Shown here: positions 1-5,869 of the stretch, in pieces
How the letters are laid out: each line of letters starts with the position of its first letter
Position numbering within the stretch: position 1 is the stretch's first letter
Assembly: GCA_002404095.1 (NCBI GenBank)
Contig: DHJA01000222.1
Location: 427 to 15,470 of the forward strand
From: Planctomycetaceae bacterium UBA4732
GTDB lineage: Bacteria; Planctomycetota; Planctomycetia; Gemmatales; Gemmataceae
Direction of reading: 5' to 3'
Length of the DNA: 15,044 bases
Translations under genes and position numbers: made by a program
Notes under the pieces: generated by a model
Told to the model about the DNA's origin: nothing
What the model saw: only the letters and a program-made list of their open reading frames with translations
Databases searched by the model: none

Positions 1-60
1 CGAGCGGCGGGGTTTATCCCCGCCGTCCGGCCCGCCCGCCGGGATAAACCCGGCGGCTCG
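1..60. repeat. Paired-hairpin inverted repeat (REP/BIME-like)
   Basis: Two perfect 8-bp hairpins lie side by side. CGGCGGGG (5-12) pairs with CCCCGCCG (18-25) around a TTTAT loop. CCGCCGGG (36-43) pairs with CCCGGCGG (49-56) around an ATAAA loop. The two units are also near-inverted copies of each other, so 1-21 can pair with 40-60 as one long arm. The element lies just past the 3' end of dapL, where it could stop transcription or stabilise the mRNA end, but there is no clear T tract. The left edge of the window may cut a larger array. The structure is seen directly; the REP/BIME likeness is inference. Confidence 0.75.
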
Positions 61-86
61 CTAGTGAATTTCCCACACCGGACTCA

Positions 87-1325
87 TTAGAACCGCAGCT
101 GAAGCCGGCCCAGGCGCTCGACCGTCTCGGCCATGAGCGCGTCTTCGTTGGCCTCGTCGCGCGCTAGATATGTCGCCGAGAATCGCAAATACGCGCCGGC
201 GTCGTCCCACGGCACACAGCAAACCGACTGTTCCGTGATGAGAAACTGCGACGCCTCCTCGGCGTTGGCGAATGCACGGCCTTCGCAGCCGCGCGGCGCC
301 GCGACATAGAGAAAATAAGTGCCGCTCGGCATTTTAGCGCTAAAGCCGACCTTATTTAGCGCCAATACCAGCTTGTTGAGTCGGCGGCGATACTTCTCAC
401 GAACCGCGTCGCCGATTTCAGGATTTCGCAACGCCGCCGCGGCCGCTTGCTGGATCGCCATGAACTGTCCCGAATCGCAATTGTCCTTCACGTCGGCATA
501 GGCCCGTACGATCGTAGGATGGCCGGCCACGAACGCCATGCGCCAGCCGATCATGTTGAAGCCTTTCGACATCGAATGGGTCTCGACGCCGACTTCCTTC
601 GCGCCCTCGACCTGGAGGAAACTCAGCGGCGGCCCGTCATAGCTGAGAAGGGCGTGGGCGGCGTCCTGGACTATTACGATCTGGTTTGTATGCGCGAAGT
701 CGATGACGCGGCGGTAGAAGTCGCGCGTGGCCACTCCCCCGGTCGGACTGTTGGGGTAATTGATAACCAGCAGCTTGGCTCGGCGCCGCACGTCGGCCGG
801 GACCGCTCCCAGGTCGGGGAGAAAGCCGTTCTCGGCGAGCAGCGGCAGATTGTAGACCTCGCCGCCGTAATAGGCCGTATGGGTGCCGGCGACGGGATAG
901 CCGGGCACGGTCATGAGCGTCACGTCGCCAGAGTTGATGAAGACGGCTGGCAACATGGCCAAAGCCGGCTTGGAGCCGATGGCGTGGTTGATTTCCGTGA
1001 CGGGGTCGAGAGCGACATTAAAGACCTTTTTCATAAAGCCGGCGGCGGCTTCCTTGAAGGCGGCGATGCCATTATCCGCGTAGCCACGGTTTTCCACCTT
1101 GTCCACCTCGTGCTTCAGCGCGTCGCGCACCAGCGGATCGGCCATGTCGTCGTTTTCGCCGATGCCGAAGTCGAGAAGCTGACGTTCCGGGTGGGCTGCC
1201 ATCGCGGCGCGTTTGGCGCGCTTGATCTTCTCGAATTTGTAGATTTTGTCGCTCTTGCCGTAGTTGACGCCGCCTATGCGCTCGGCGAACAGCGATTGGA
1301 ACCAGGGGTCGGCGGGGGTCGTCAT
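87..1325 (-). CDS. dapL: LL-diaminopimelate aminotransferase (DapL-type)
   Basis: A 412-aa PLP-dependent fold-type I aminotransferase. DapL converts tetrahydrodipicolinate directly to LL-diaminopimelate with glutamate as amino donor, a cytoplasmic short cut in lysine biosynthesis that is common in planctomycetes. Visible motifs are NYPNSPTGG (189-197), the cofactor-ring aspartate D221 in QDAAHALLSYDG, the Schiff-base lysine K254 in HSMSKGFNMIGWRMAF, and the substrate-carboxylate arginine R381 in LRFSATY. The N-terminal segment with IGGVNYGKSDKIYKFEKIK, and the total length, fit DapL better than AspC. The ATG at 1325 follows GGAGAG at good spacing. The gene is transcribed alone, divergent from the sigma gene. 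A related class I aminotransferase with another substrate cannot be excluded without alignment. Confidence 0.88.
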   Translation of the reverse strand: MTTPADPWFQSLFAERIGGVNYGKSDKIYKFEKIKRAKRAAMAAHPERQLLDFGIGENDDMADPLVRDALKHEVDKVENRGYADNGIAAFKEAAAGFMKKVFNVALDPVTEINHAIGSKPALAMLPAVFINSGDVTLMTVPGYPVAGTHTAYYGGEVYNLPLLAENGFLPDLGAVPADVRRRAKLLVINYPNSPTGGVATRDFYRRVIDFAHTNQIVIVQDAAHALLSYDGPPLSFLQVEGAKEVGVETHSMSKGFNMIGWRMAFVAGHPTIVRAYADVKDNCDSGQFMAIQQAAAAALRNPEIGDAVREKYRRRLNKLVLALNKVGFSAKMPSGTYFLYVAAPRGCEGRAFANAEEASQFLITEQSVCCVPWDDAGAYLRFSATYLARDEANEDALMAETVERLGRLQLRF

Positions 1326-1336
1326 CGTCTCTCCAA

Positions 1337-1364
1337 GGGGTCAGGGGCCAGGGGCCAGGGGTCA
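1337..1364. repeat. Four tandem GGGGYCA heptamers in the dapL leader
   Basis: The plus strand reads GGGGTCA, GGGGCCA, GGGGCCA, GGGGTCA with no spacer. The array lies between the predicted dapL -10 element and its ribosome binding site, so it would be transcribed as a C-rich 5' leader. GGGGTCA/GGGGCCA runs are a common dispersed motif in such genomes (recollection, not searched). Confidence 0.7.
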
Positions 1365-1393
1365 GTAAACAAGAGCGCGAGGTGATCTGTCAA
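1364..1393 (-). promoter_or_regulatory. Candidate sigma-70 promoter of dapL
   Basis: On the minus strand TTGACA (plus 1388-1393) is followed after 18 bases by TTTACT (plus 1364-1369). The -35 is perfect and the -10 matches TATAAT in 4 of 6 places. The start of transcription would fall near 1357, about 30 bases before the ATG and inside the heptamer repeat. Position and strand fit dapL; the weak -10 limits confidence. Confidence 0.45.
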
Positions 1394-1575
1394 GGATGAA
1401 CGGTGAAGACGATTACCCTCTCGACGGCTCTTGAAAATTGACGACTGAAAACGATAGATGCTCTACCCCCGAGGTGACGGCTTGGATAAAATGGAGGCAC
1501 GGAAGACGAATGTGTTGGGTCGCCGTCGTCCGCGACGGCGGGAAACTACTGGCTTCACGCACAAAGGAACCCTCC

Positions 1576-2196
1576 GTGGCCCTGACCCATCTGGACCGCG
1601 ACCTGCTCAAACGCTGTCTCAGCCGCCATTCCGGCGCCTGGAACGATTTCGTCGATCGCTACCTCGGCTTGGTCTACCACGTCGTTCATCATACCGCCCA
1701 CCTGCGCAGTACGCCGTTGCGGCCGGAAGACGTGGAAGACCTATCCGCTGATGTGATGCTGCAAATCGTCGCCAACGATTACGCCGTCCTGCGCCAATTC
1801 CGCGGCGCCAGCAGTCTTGCCACCTATCTCACGGTCATCGCCCGGCGCATCTGCGTCCAGGAACTGGCCCGGCGCATGGCCGCCCGCGAGGTGCAACCGC
1901 CGGCCGACGACGCCGACCTGAGCCTGGTCGAGGCGGAGGAGCCGCGTGGGGCCAGCGGCCTGGAGAGTCTGGAAGAAGTCGAGAAACTGCTTTCCAAGTT
2001 ACCCGGCAAGGAACGCGAGGTCGTACGCCTCTACTACATTGAGGGCCGCGGCTACGAAGAGATCAGCACGGAATTGAAACTGCCCATCAATAGCATCGGC
2101 CCGATCCTGTCGAGAGCGCGAAAGAAGCTCCGCAAAGGCGTCAAATCCGCCCCGCCGATCCACCGCCGCGATCTGCCGACCAAGACGCCGGAGTAG
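1576..2196 (+). CDS. ECF-type RNA polymerase sigma-70 family factor
   Basis: A 206-aa sigma factor that would direct RNA polymerase to a specific promoter set. The region 2 helices run from about GAWNDFVDRYLGLVYHVV through VEDLSADVMLQIV to FRGASSLATYLTVIARRICVQELARR. An acidic linker follows. Region 4 covers LLSKLPGKEREVVRLYYIEGRGYEEISTELKLP, with the recognition helix in NSIGPILSRARKKLRK. No region 1 or 3 is seen, as expected for the ECF class. GTG at 1576 is chosen because AAAGGA precedes it by about 7 bases and the homologous part begins there. The frame is open back to a TTG at 1438 and an ATG at 1510, but the extra residues look non-coding. No anti-sigma gene is adjacent, so its signal is unknown. 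Confidence 0.85.
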   Translation: MALTHLDRDLLKRCLSRHSGAWNDFVDRYLGLVYHVVHHTAHLRSTPLRPEDVEDLSADVMLQIVANDYAVLRQFRGASSLATYLTVIARRICVQELARRMAAREVQPPADDADLSLVEAEEPRGASGLESLEEVEKLLSKLPGKEREVVRLYYIEGRGYEEISTELKLPINSIGPILSRARKKLRKGVKSAPPIHRRDLPTKTPE

Positions 2197-2459
2197 CGGC
2201 AAGAGGTTTAGCAAACTGGCTGCGGCAAATCTGTGGGTAAGGATTGTTTCCAGCCCTGACAGCCTACCCCCTATGTCGGGCATCGGGTATACGGCGGCAG
2301 CGCGCGAAACTGGCATAGGACGCACCGGACGTTCCCCCAGTAATGCTTATCCGCCCTGGCTAACAAAATCGCCACAAGTCCTTGTTATGTAATACGTTAT
2401 GTAGTGCGGATTGGGCGTGTGACAATTGGGAACCGGCTGTCGGCCACAAGCCGTTAAAC
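2197..2459. other. Intergenic stretch without a supported gene
   Basis: No convincing coding frame lies between the sigma factor stop and the hairpin before the tRNA. Small structures are present. The palindrome CAAGTCCTTG lies at 2375-2384 and recurs at 2471-2480. GTTATGTA is directly repeated at 2384-2391 and 2396-2403 with a 12-base period. One short open frame (about 2198-2390) overlaps the sigma gene end and has no usable start. Confidence 0.5.
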
Positions 2460-2499
2460 GACGGTAGCCGCAAGTCCTTGACCTACGGCTACTAACGTC
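2460..2499. repeat. Stem-loop just beyond the tRNA-Gln 3' end
   Basis: GTAGCCG (2464-2470) pairs perfectly with CGGCTAC (2486-2492). The outer arms GACG (2460-2463) and CGTC (2496-2499) extend the stem past a 3-base bulge. The loop contains the palindrome CAAGTCCTTG. On the minus strand it lies 3-4 bases beyond the tRNA and could act in 3' end formation or transcription termination, but no run of T follows. Confidence 0.55.
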
Positions 2500-2502
2500 A
2501 AT

Positions 2503-2573
2503 CTGGGGAACTAGGATTTGAACCTAGACTAACTGAGTCAGAGTCAGTTATGCTACCGTTACATTATTCCCCA
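2503..2573 (-). tRNA. tRNA-Gln (anticodon CUG)
   Basis: The minus strand folds into a full cloverleaf. The acceptor stem TGGGGAA pairs with TTCCCCA in all 7 positions. The D arm is ATGTAACGGTAGCAT. A 5-bp anticodon stem holds the loop CTCTGAC with anticodon CTG. The T arm is CTAGG-TTCAAAT-CCTAG. The discriminator base is G, usual for tRNA-Gln. It would decode CAG codons. The CCA end is not encoded and must be added after transcription. The gene has its own strong promoter. Confidence 0.95.
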
Positions 2574-2604
2574 AGGTCGAGACCTCGCTGTCTCATTCAA
2601 CCCG

Positions 2605-2633
2605 ATTTTAGCCCTTCGCCAGAACCTTGACAA
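2605..2633 (-). promoter_or_regulatory. Sigma-70 promoter of tRNA-Gln
   Basis: On the minus strand TTGTCA (plus 2628-2633) and TAAAAT (plus 2605-2610) are separated by exactly 17 bases. Each hexamer matches the consensus in 5 of 6 places. The -10 ends 31 bases before the mature tRNA 5' end, which leaves a short leader for RNase P to remove. Sequence, spacing and placement agree well. Confidence 0.75.
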
Positions 2634-2801
2634 GACGAGACGGCCTTACAAACTTCGGCTGAACTGGTCCGCTCTCTTCGCGGACGCGAAAAAATGTTAG
2701 CAAAGGCGCCCCGAAGCGTTTAGTATAGACGGCAGTCCGTCCCGCACTTCGGCCGGTTCGTTCGCGCGGGGGACGGCGACAACCTTGAGGTATCCGACGC
2801 C

Positions 2802-4436
2802 ATGAGCAACCTGTGGTCGCGGATCGTCCTGGGCCTTCTCTGCTTGGCCCTGGTGTGCTGTTCTCTTCGGGCGGAGCCTGGCGCCCCTATCGACGACTCC
2901 GCCGTACTCGCGGGTGTGATTGACCATTACATCGGCGCGGGCTATGCCGCCAAGAAAGCGGCGCCGGCCCCCTTGGCCGACGACGCCGAGTTCATGCGCC
3001 GCGTCACCCTCGATCTGGCCGGCCGCATCCCGCGCAACTCCGACGTGCGCAAATTCCTCGCCGACAAATCGCCGGACAAGCGGCGTCAACTCGTCGGCGA
3101 CCTGCTCGAAAGCCCCCACTACGTCAATCACATGACGCGCGTTTGGCGGGCGCTGTTGCTGCCGCAGGGCAACAATCCGCAAGTCCAGGCTCTCGCGCCC
3201 GCAATGGAAGCGTGGCTGCGGAAGCGCTTCAACAACAACGCCGCCTATGACCGAATGGTGCGCGAACTGCTCACCACGAACGTCGTGCAGACGCAGGCCA
3301 TGCGGCAAGCGCTCGCCAACGGCGGCCCCGTGGACGCCTCCGGCGTGGCGTTCTTTCAGGCCAACGATCTCAAGCCGGAGAACCTGGCCGCCGCCACGTC
3401 GCGGCTGTTTCTCGGCGTCAAGCTGGAGTGCGCGCAGTGCCACGATCACCCGTTCGCCAAGTGGAGCCGTAAGCAATTCTGGGAGTACGCCGCCTTCTTC
3501 TCGGGCGTCGGACCGCAAATGGCAGGGCAAACGAGCGGCGACGACCAAGGCTTCATCCCGGCTGCCGACGCCGCCCACCGGCACGACATCAAGATGCCCG
3601 GTTCAGGCGCCGTGGTCCAGGCCCGCTTCCTCGACGGCAAGCAACCGGCATGGAAGGAAGACGCCACTACGCGCGCCGAGCTGGCCGCGTGGATGACCGC
3701 GCCGGACAATCCCTTCTTCGCCCGCGCCGCCGTCAACCGCGTTTGGGCGCATCTGTTCGGCGTCGGCCTCATCGACCCGGCCGACGATCTCCGCGAGGAC
3801 AACCCGCCCAGCCACCCCGATTTGCTTGACGCCCTGGCGAAAGCCTTCGTCGCCAACCATTACGATCTCAAATTTCTCATTCGGGCGATCACCGCCAGCA
3901 AGACCTATCAACTCACCAGCGCCGTTGATGGGCCGGCCGACGACCCGCGGCTGTTCGCGCGCATGTCGGTGAAAGGGCTGACGGCCGAACAACTTTACGA
4001 CAGCCTCGCCCTGGCGACCGGCTTCGAGACTGGGGACGCGCCGGACCCCAACGGCGCCGTCAACGGCACGGTCGGCAGCGGCGGCGCGCGAGCCGAGTTC
4101 CTCGCCAAGTTCTCCAACGTCGCCGACAAGCGCACCGAGACGCAAACGTCGATCCTCCAGGCTTTATCGCTGATGAACGGCCGCATCACCGCCGACGCTG
4201 TGAGCCTATCGCGGAGTAAAGCGCTCGCCGGCGTCCTCGATAGCCCGTTCATGGACGACCACCAGAAACTCGACGCGCTTTACCTCTGCGCCCTGAGCCG
4301 GCCGATGCGCGCCAGTGAGGCCGAGCGCATGGTCAAGTACGTGAAAAGCGGCGGCCCCAGCGGCGATTCGCGCAAGGCGCTCGCCGACGTTTTCTGGGTA
4401 TTGCTCAACAGCAGCGAATTCATTTTCAACCATTGA
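2802..4436 (+). CDS. DUF1549/DUF1553 (PSCyt2/PSD1) exported protein
   Basis: A 544-aa protein of the paired DUF1549-DUF1553 type that is greatly expanded in planctomycetes. A hydrophobic signal segment occupies residues 8-20, with likely cleavage near LRAEP. The DUF1549 part (about 34-236) contains DAEFMRRVTLDLAGRIP and ends with LECAQCHDHPFAKWS (208-222). This C-x2-C-H motif resembles a c-type heme site, but whether heme binds is unproven. The DUF1553 part (about 290-530) contains NRVWAHLFGVGLIDPADDL and NPPSHPDLL. It is shorter than many relatives because no N-terminal cytochrome domain is present. ATG 2802 follows GAGG at 11 bases. The biochemical role of the family is unknown. It is probably co-transcribed with the DUF1501 gene 86 bases downstream, its usual partner. 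Confidence 0.88.
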   Translation: MSNLWSRIVLGLLCLALVCCSLRAEPGAPIDDSAVLAGVIDHYIGAGYAAKKAAPAPLADDAEFMRRVTLDLAGRIPRNSDVRKFLADKSPDKRRQLVGDLLESPHYVNHMTRVWRALLLPQGNNPQVQALAPAMEAWLRKRFNNNAAYDRMVRELLTTNVVQTQAMRQALANGGPVDASGVAFFQANDLKPENLAAATSRLFLGVKLECAQCHDHPFAKWSRKQFWEYAAFFSGVGPQMAGQTSGDDQGFIPAADAAHRHDIKMPGSGAVVQARFLDGKQPAWKEDATTRAELAAWMTAPDNPFFARAAVNRVWAHLFGVGLIDPADDLREDNPPSHPDLLDALAKAFVANHYDLKFLIRAITASKTYQLTSAVDGPADDPRLFARMSVKGLTAEQLYDSLALATGFETGDAPDPNGAVNGTVGSGGARAEFLAKFSNVADKRTETQTSILQALSLMNGRITADAVSLSRSKALAGVLDSPFMDDHQKLDALYLCALSRPMRASEAERMVKYVKSGGPSGDSRKALADVFWVLLNSSEFIFNH

Positions 4437-4448
4437 CGATCCAAATTC

Positions 4449-4503
4449 GTGGGGCAGGTTTGTAACCTGCCATGCCAAAAGGCAGGTTGCAAACCTGCCC
4501 CAC
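4449..4503. repeat. 23-bp inverted repeat (GGCAGGTT family)
   Basis: The arms 4449-4471 and 4481-4503 are inverted copies with one mismatch (T/C) around a 9-base loop. The stem would form in the mRNA between two operon genes and ends only 6 bases before the Shine-Dalgarno sequence of the DUF1501 gene. Each arm also contains the inner inverted pair GGCAGGTT/AACCTGCC. Similar 'gcaggtt...aacctgcc' sequences are widely dispersed in planctomycete genomes (recollection). It may lower transcript read-through or protect the upstream message. Confidence 0.85.
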
Positions 4504-4509
4504 AAATCG

Positions 4510-4515
4510 AGGAGG
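4510..4515 (+). promoter_or_regulatory. Shine-Dalgarno AGGAGG deciding the DUF1501 start
   Basis: AGGAGG lies 7 bases before ATG 4523. It fixes that start over the in-frame ATG at 4472, which falls inside the inverted-repeat loop and would add residues encoded by the repeat. Confidence 0.8.
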
Positions 4516-4522
4516 TCCGCAC

Positions 4523-5869
4523 ATGCACCATCTATCGCGCCGCGACTGGCTGAAGCTGTCCGCCGCCGGCGTCGTGACTACCTCGCTTTCCGGTTGGCTG
4601 GGGACTCTCGCCGCCGACACGGCCGCGAACCCGCAGCGCAAGCGCTCGTGCATCCTCTTGTGGATGAACGGCGGCCCCAGCCAGATGGACACCTTCGACC
4701 TCAAGCCCGGCCACACCAACGGAGGCCCCTTCCGTGCCATCGACACCAGCGCGCCTGGCCTCCGCATCAGCGAACACCTGCCCAATCTCGCCCGTCACGG
4801 ACATCGAATGGCGGTCGTGCGCGGCATGAGCACCAAGGAAGCCGACCACGGCCGGGCGACGTTCGTGATGCGCACCGGCTACAACCCGACCGGCCCCATC
4901 CAGTATCCCGGCATCGGCTCGCTGGTGTCCAAGGAACTCGGCCCCACCGACGCCCCGCTGCCCAACTGCGTCGCCATCGCCCCCTACCGCTTCTTCAACC
5001 CCGCCGCCTACGGCCCCGGGTTCCTCGGCCCGCAATACGCGCCGCTGATCGTCGGCGACAACGCCCAGTTGCGCCAGCCGGGACAGCCGAACCAGCAGGC
5101 CGAAGAGGATTACGGCAAGCTGCTCCGCGTCCAGGACGTGGACGCGCCCGAGGAAGTCGGCCAGGCCCACGCGGACGCGCGCCTTAATTTGTTGCAGGAG
5201 ATGGAGAGCGACTTCGTCGGGCGGCACCCCGGCGTCGCCCCGCGGAGCCATCAGACCGCTTACGACCGGGCCGTCCGCTTGATGCGCACGACCGCGGCCA
5301 AGGCGTTCAACCTCGACGAGGAGCCGTCGGCCGTGCGCGACGCCTATGGGCGCAGCCTGTTCGGACAGGGCTGTCTACTGGCCCGCCGTCTGGTCGAACG
5401 CGGCGTGCCGTTCGTGGAAGTGACGCTGGCCGGCGACAACGGCGCCGGCTGGGACACGCACGCCCAGAACTTCGACGTTGTGCGCCTTTTAAGCCAGGTT
5501 CTCGATCCCGCATGGGGCACACTCATGGGCGACCTGGAGGTGCGCGGGCTGCTCGATTCGACCCTCATCGTCTGGATGGGCGAGTTCGGCCGCACGCCGA
5601 AGATCAATCCGCAGCAGGGCCGCGACCACTACCCGACCGCTTGGAGCACCGTGCTGGCGGGCGGCGGCATTCGCGGCGGTCAGGCCGTCGGCAAGACCAG
5701 CCCCGACGGCATGGAGGTCGTCGAACGGCCGACGTCGGTGCCGGATTTCCTCGCCACTGTCTGCCTCGCGTTGGGAATCGACCCGCTCAAACAGAACGTC
5801 TCCAACGTCGGCCGGCCCATCCGCATCGCCGACAAGGCCGCCACACCGATCCAGGAGGTGCTGGCATGA
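4523..5869 (+). CDS. DUF1501 Tat-exported protein
   Basis: A 448-aa DUF1501 protein, a family with an alkaline phosphatase/sulfatase-like fold. It starts with the twin-arginine signal SRRDWLKLSAAG (residues 5-16), so it is probably exported folded. Key motifs are ILLWMNGGPSQMDTFDLKPG (44-63), KEADHGRATFVMRTGYNP, GWDTHAQNF (309-317) and GEFGRTPKINPQQGRDHYP (353-371). In the family, the Asp and His residues in these motifs are candidates for metal and substrate binding. The substrate is unknown. It lies between its usual DUF1549/DUF1553 partner and the EF-hand gene, and its stop overlaps the next start as ATGA, pointing to coupled translation. Confidence 0.88.
   Translation: MHHLSRRDWLKLSAAGVVTTSLSGWLGTLAADTAANPQRKRSCILLWMNGGPSQMDTFDLKPGHTNGGPFRAIDTSAPGLRISEHLPNLARHGHRMAVVRGMSTKEADHGRATFVMRTGYNPTGPIQYPGIGSLVSKELGPTDAPLPNCVAIAPYRFFNPAAYGPGFLGPQYAPLIVGDNAQLRQPGQPNQQAEEDYGKLLRVQDVDAPEEVGQAHADARLNLLQEMESDFVGRHPGVAPRSHQTAYDRAVRLMRTTAAKAFNLDEEPSAVRDAYGRSLFGQGCLLARRLVERGVPFVEVTLAGDNGAGWDTHAQNFDVVRLLSQVLDPAWGTLMGDLEVRGLLDSTLIVWMGEFGRTPKINPQQGRDHYPTAWSTVLAGGGIRGGQAVGKTSPDGMEVVERPTSVPDFLATVCLALGIDPLKQNVSNVGRPIRIADKAATPIQEVLA
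5853..5858 (+). promoter_or_regulatory. Shine-Dalgarno AGGAGG for the EF-hand gene
   Basis: AGGAGG inside the end of the DUF1501 gene lies 7 bases before ATG 5866. It supports that start, which overlaps the previous stop, and rejects the long upstream extension of this frame. Confidence 0.8.

Noticed and set aside
447..1385. Plus-strand 312-codon open frame across dapL
   Set aside because: It is fully antisense to dapL, whose catalytic motifs are intact. Its composition is that of a GC-driven shadow, with no domain or good ribosome binding site.
1438..1575. N-terminal extension of the sigma factor from TTG 1438
   Set aside because: The extra 46 residues do not resemble sigma region 2, and a good ribosome binding site precedes GTG 1576.
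2198..2390. Short frame after the sigma gene (…SSPDSLPPMSGIGYTAA…)
   Set aside because: It has no start with a ribosome binding site, overlaps the sigma gene end, and matches no known protein type.
2627..2655. Plus-strand TTGACA at 2627 as a promoter for the DUF1549 gene
   Set aside because: No acceptable -10 lies at 16-18 bases; the same DNA fits a minus-strand tRNA promoter much better.
2667..2685. Hairpin GTCCGC-N7-GCGGAC as a terminator
   Set aside because: It is followed by A residues on the plus strand, not T, and no gene ends just before it.
2697..3584. Minus-strand 295-codon open frame
   Set aside because: It is antisense to the DUF1549 gene, is Arg/Gly/Val-rich as expected from the opposite strand, and shows no recognisable domain.
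4532..5251. Minus-strand 239-codon open frame
   Set aside because: It is the antisense shadow of the DUF1501 gene; composition is low-complexity.
5512..5865. Upstream extension of the EF-hand frame
   Set aside because: It overlaps the conserved end of the DUF1501 gene and reads as Arg/Pro/His-rich shadow. ATG 5866 has a strong Shine-Dalgarno and a signal peptide.
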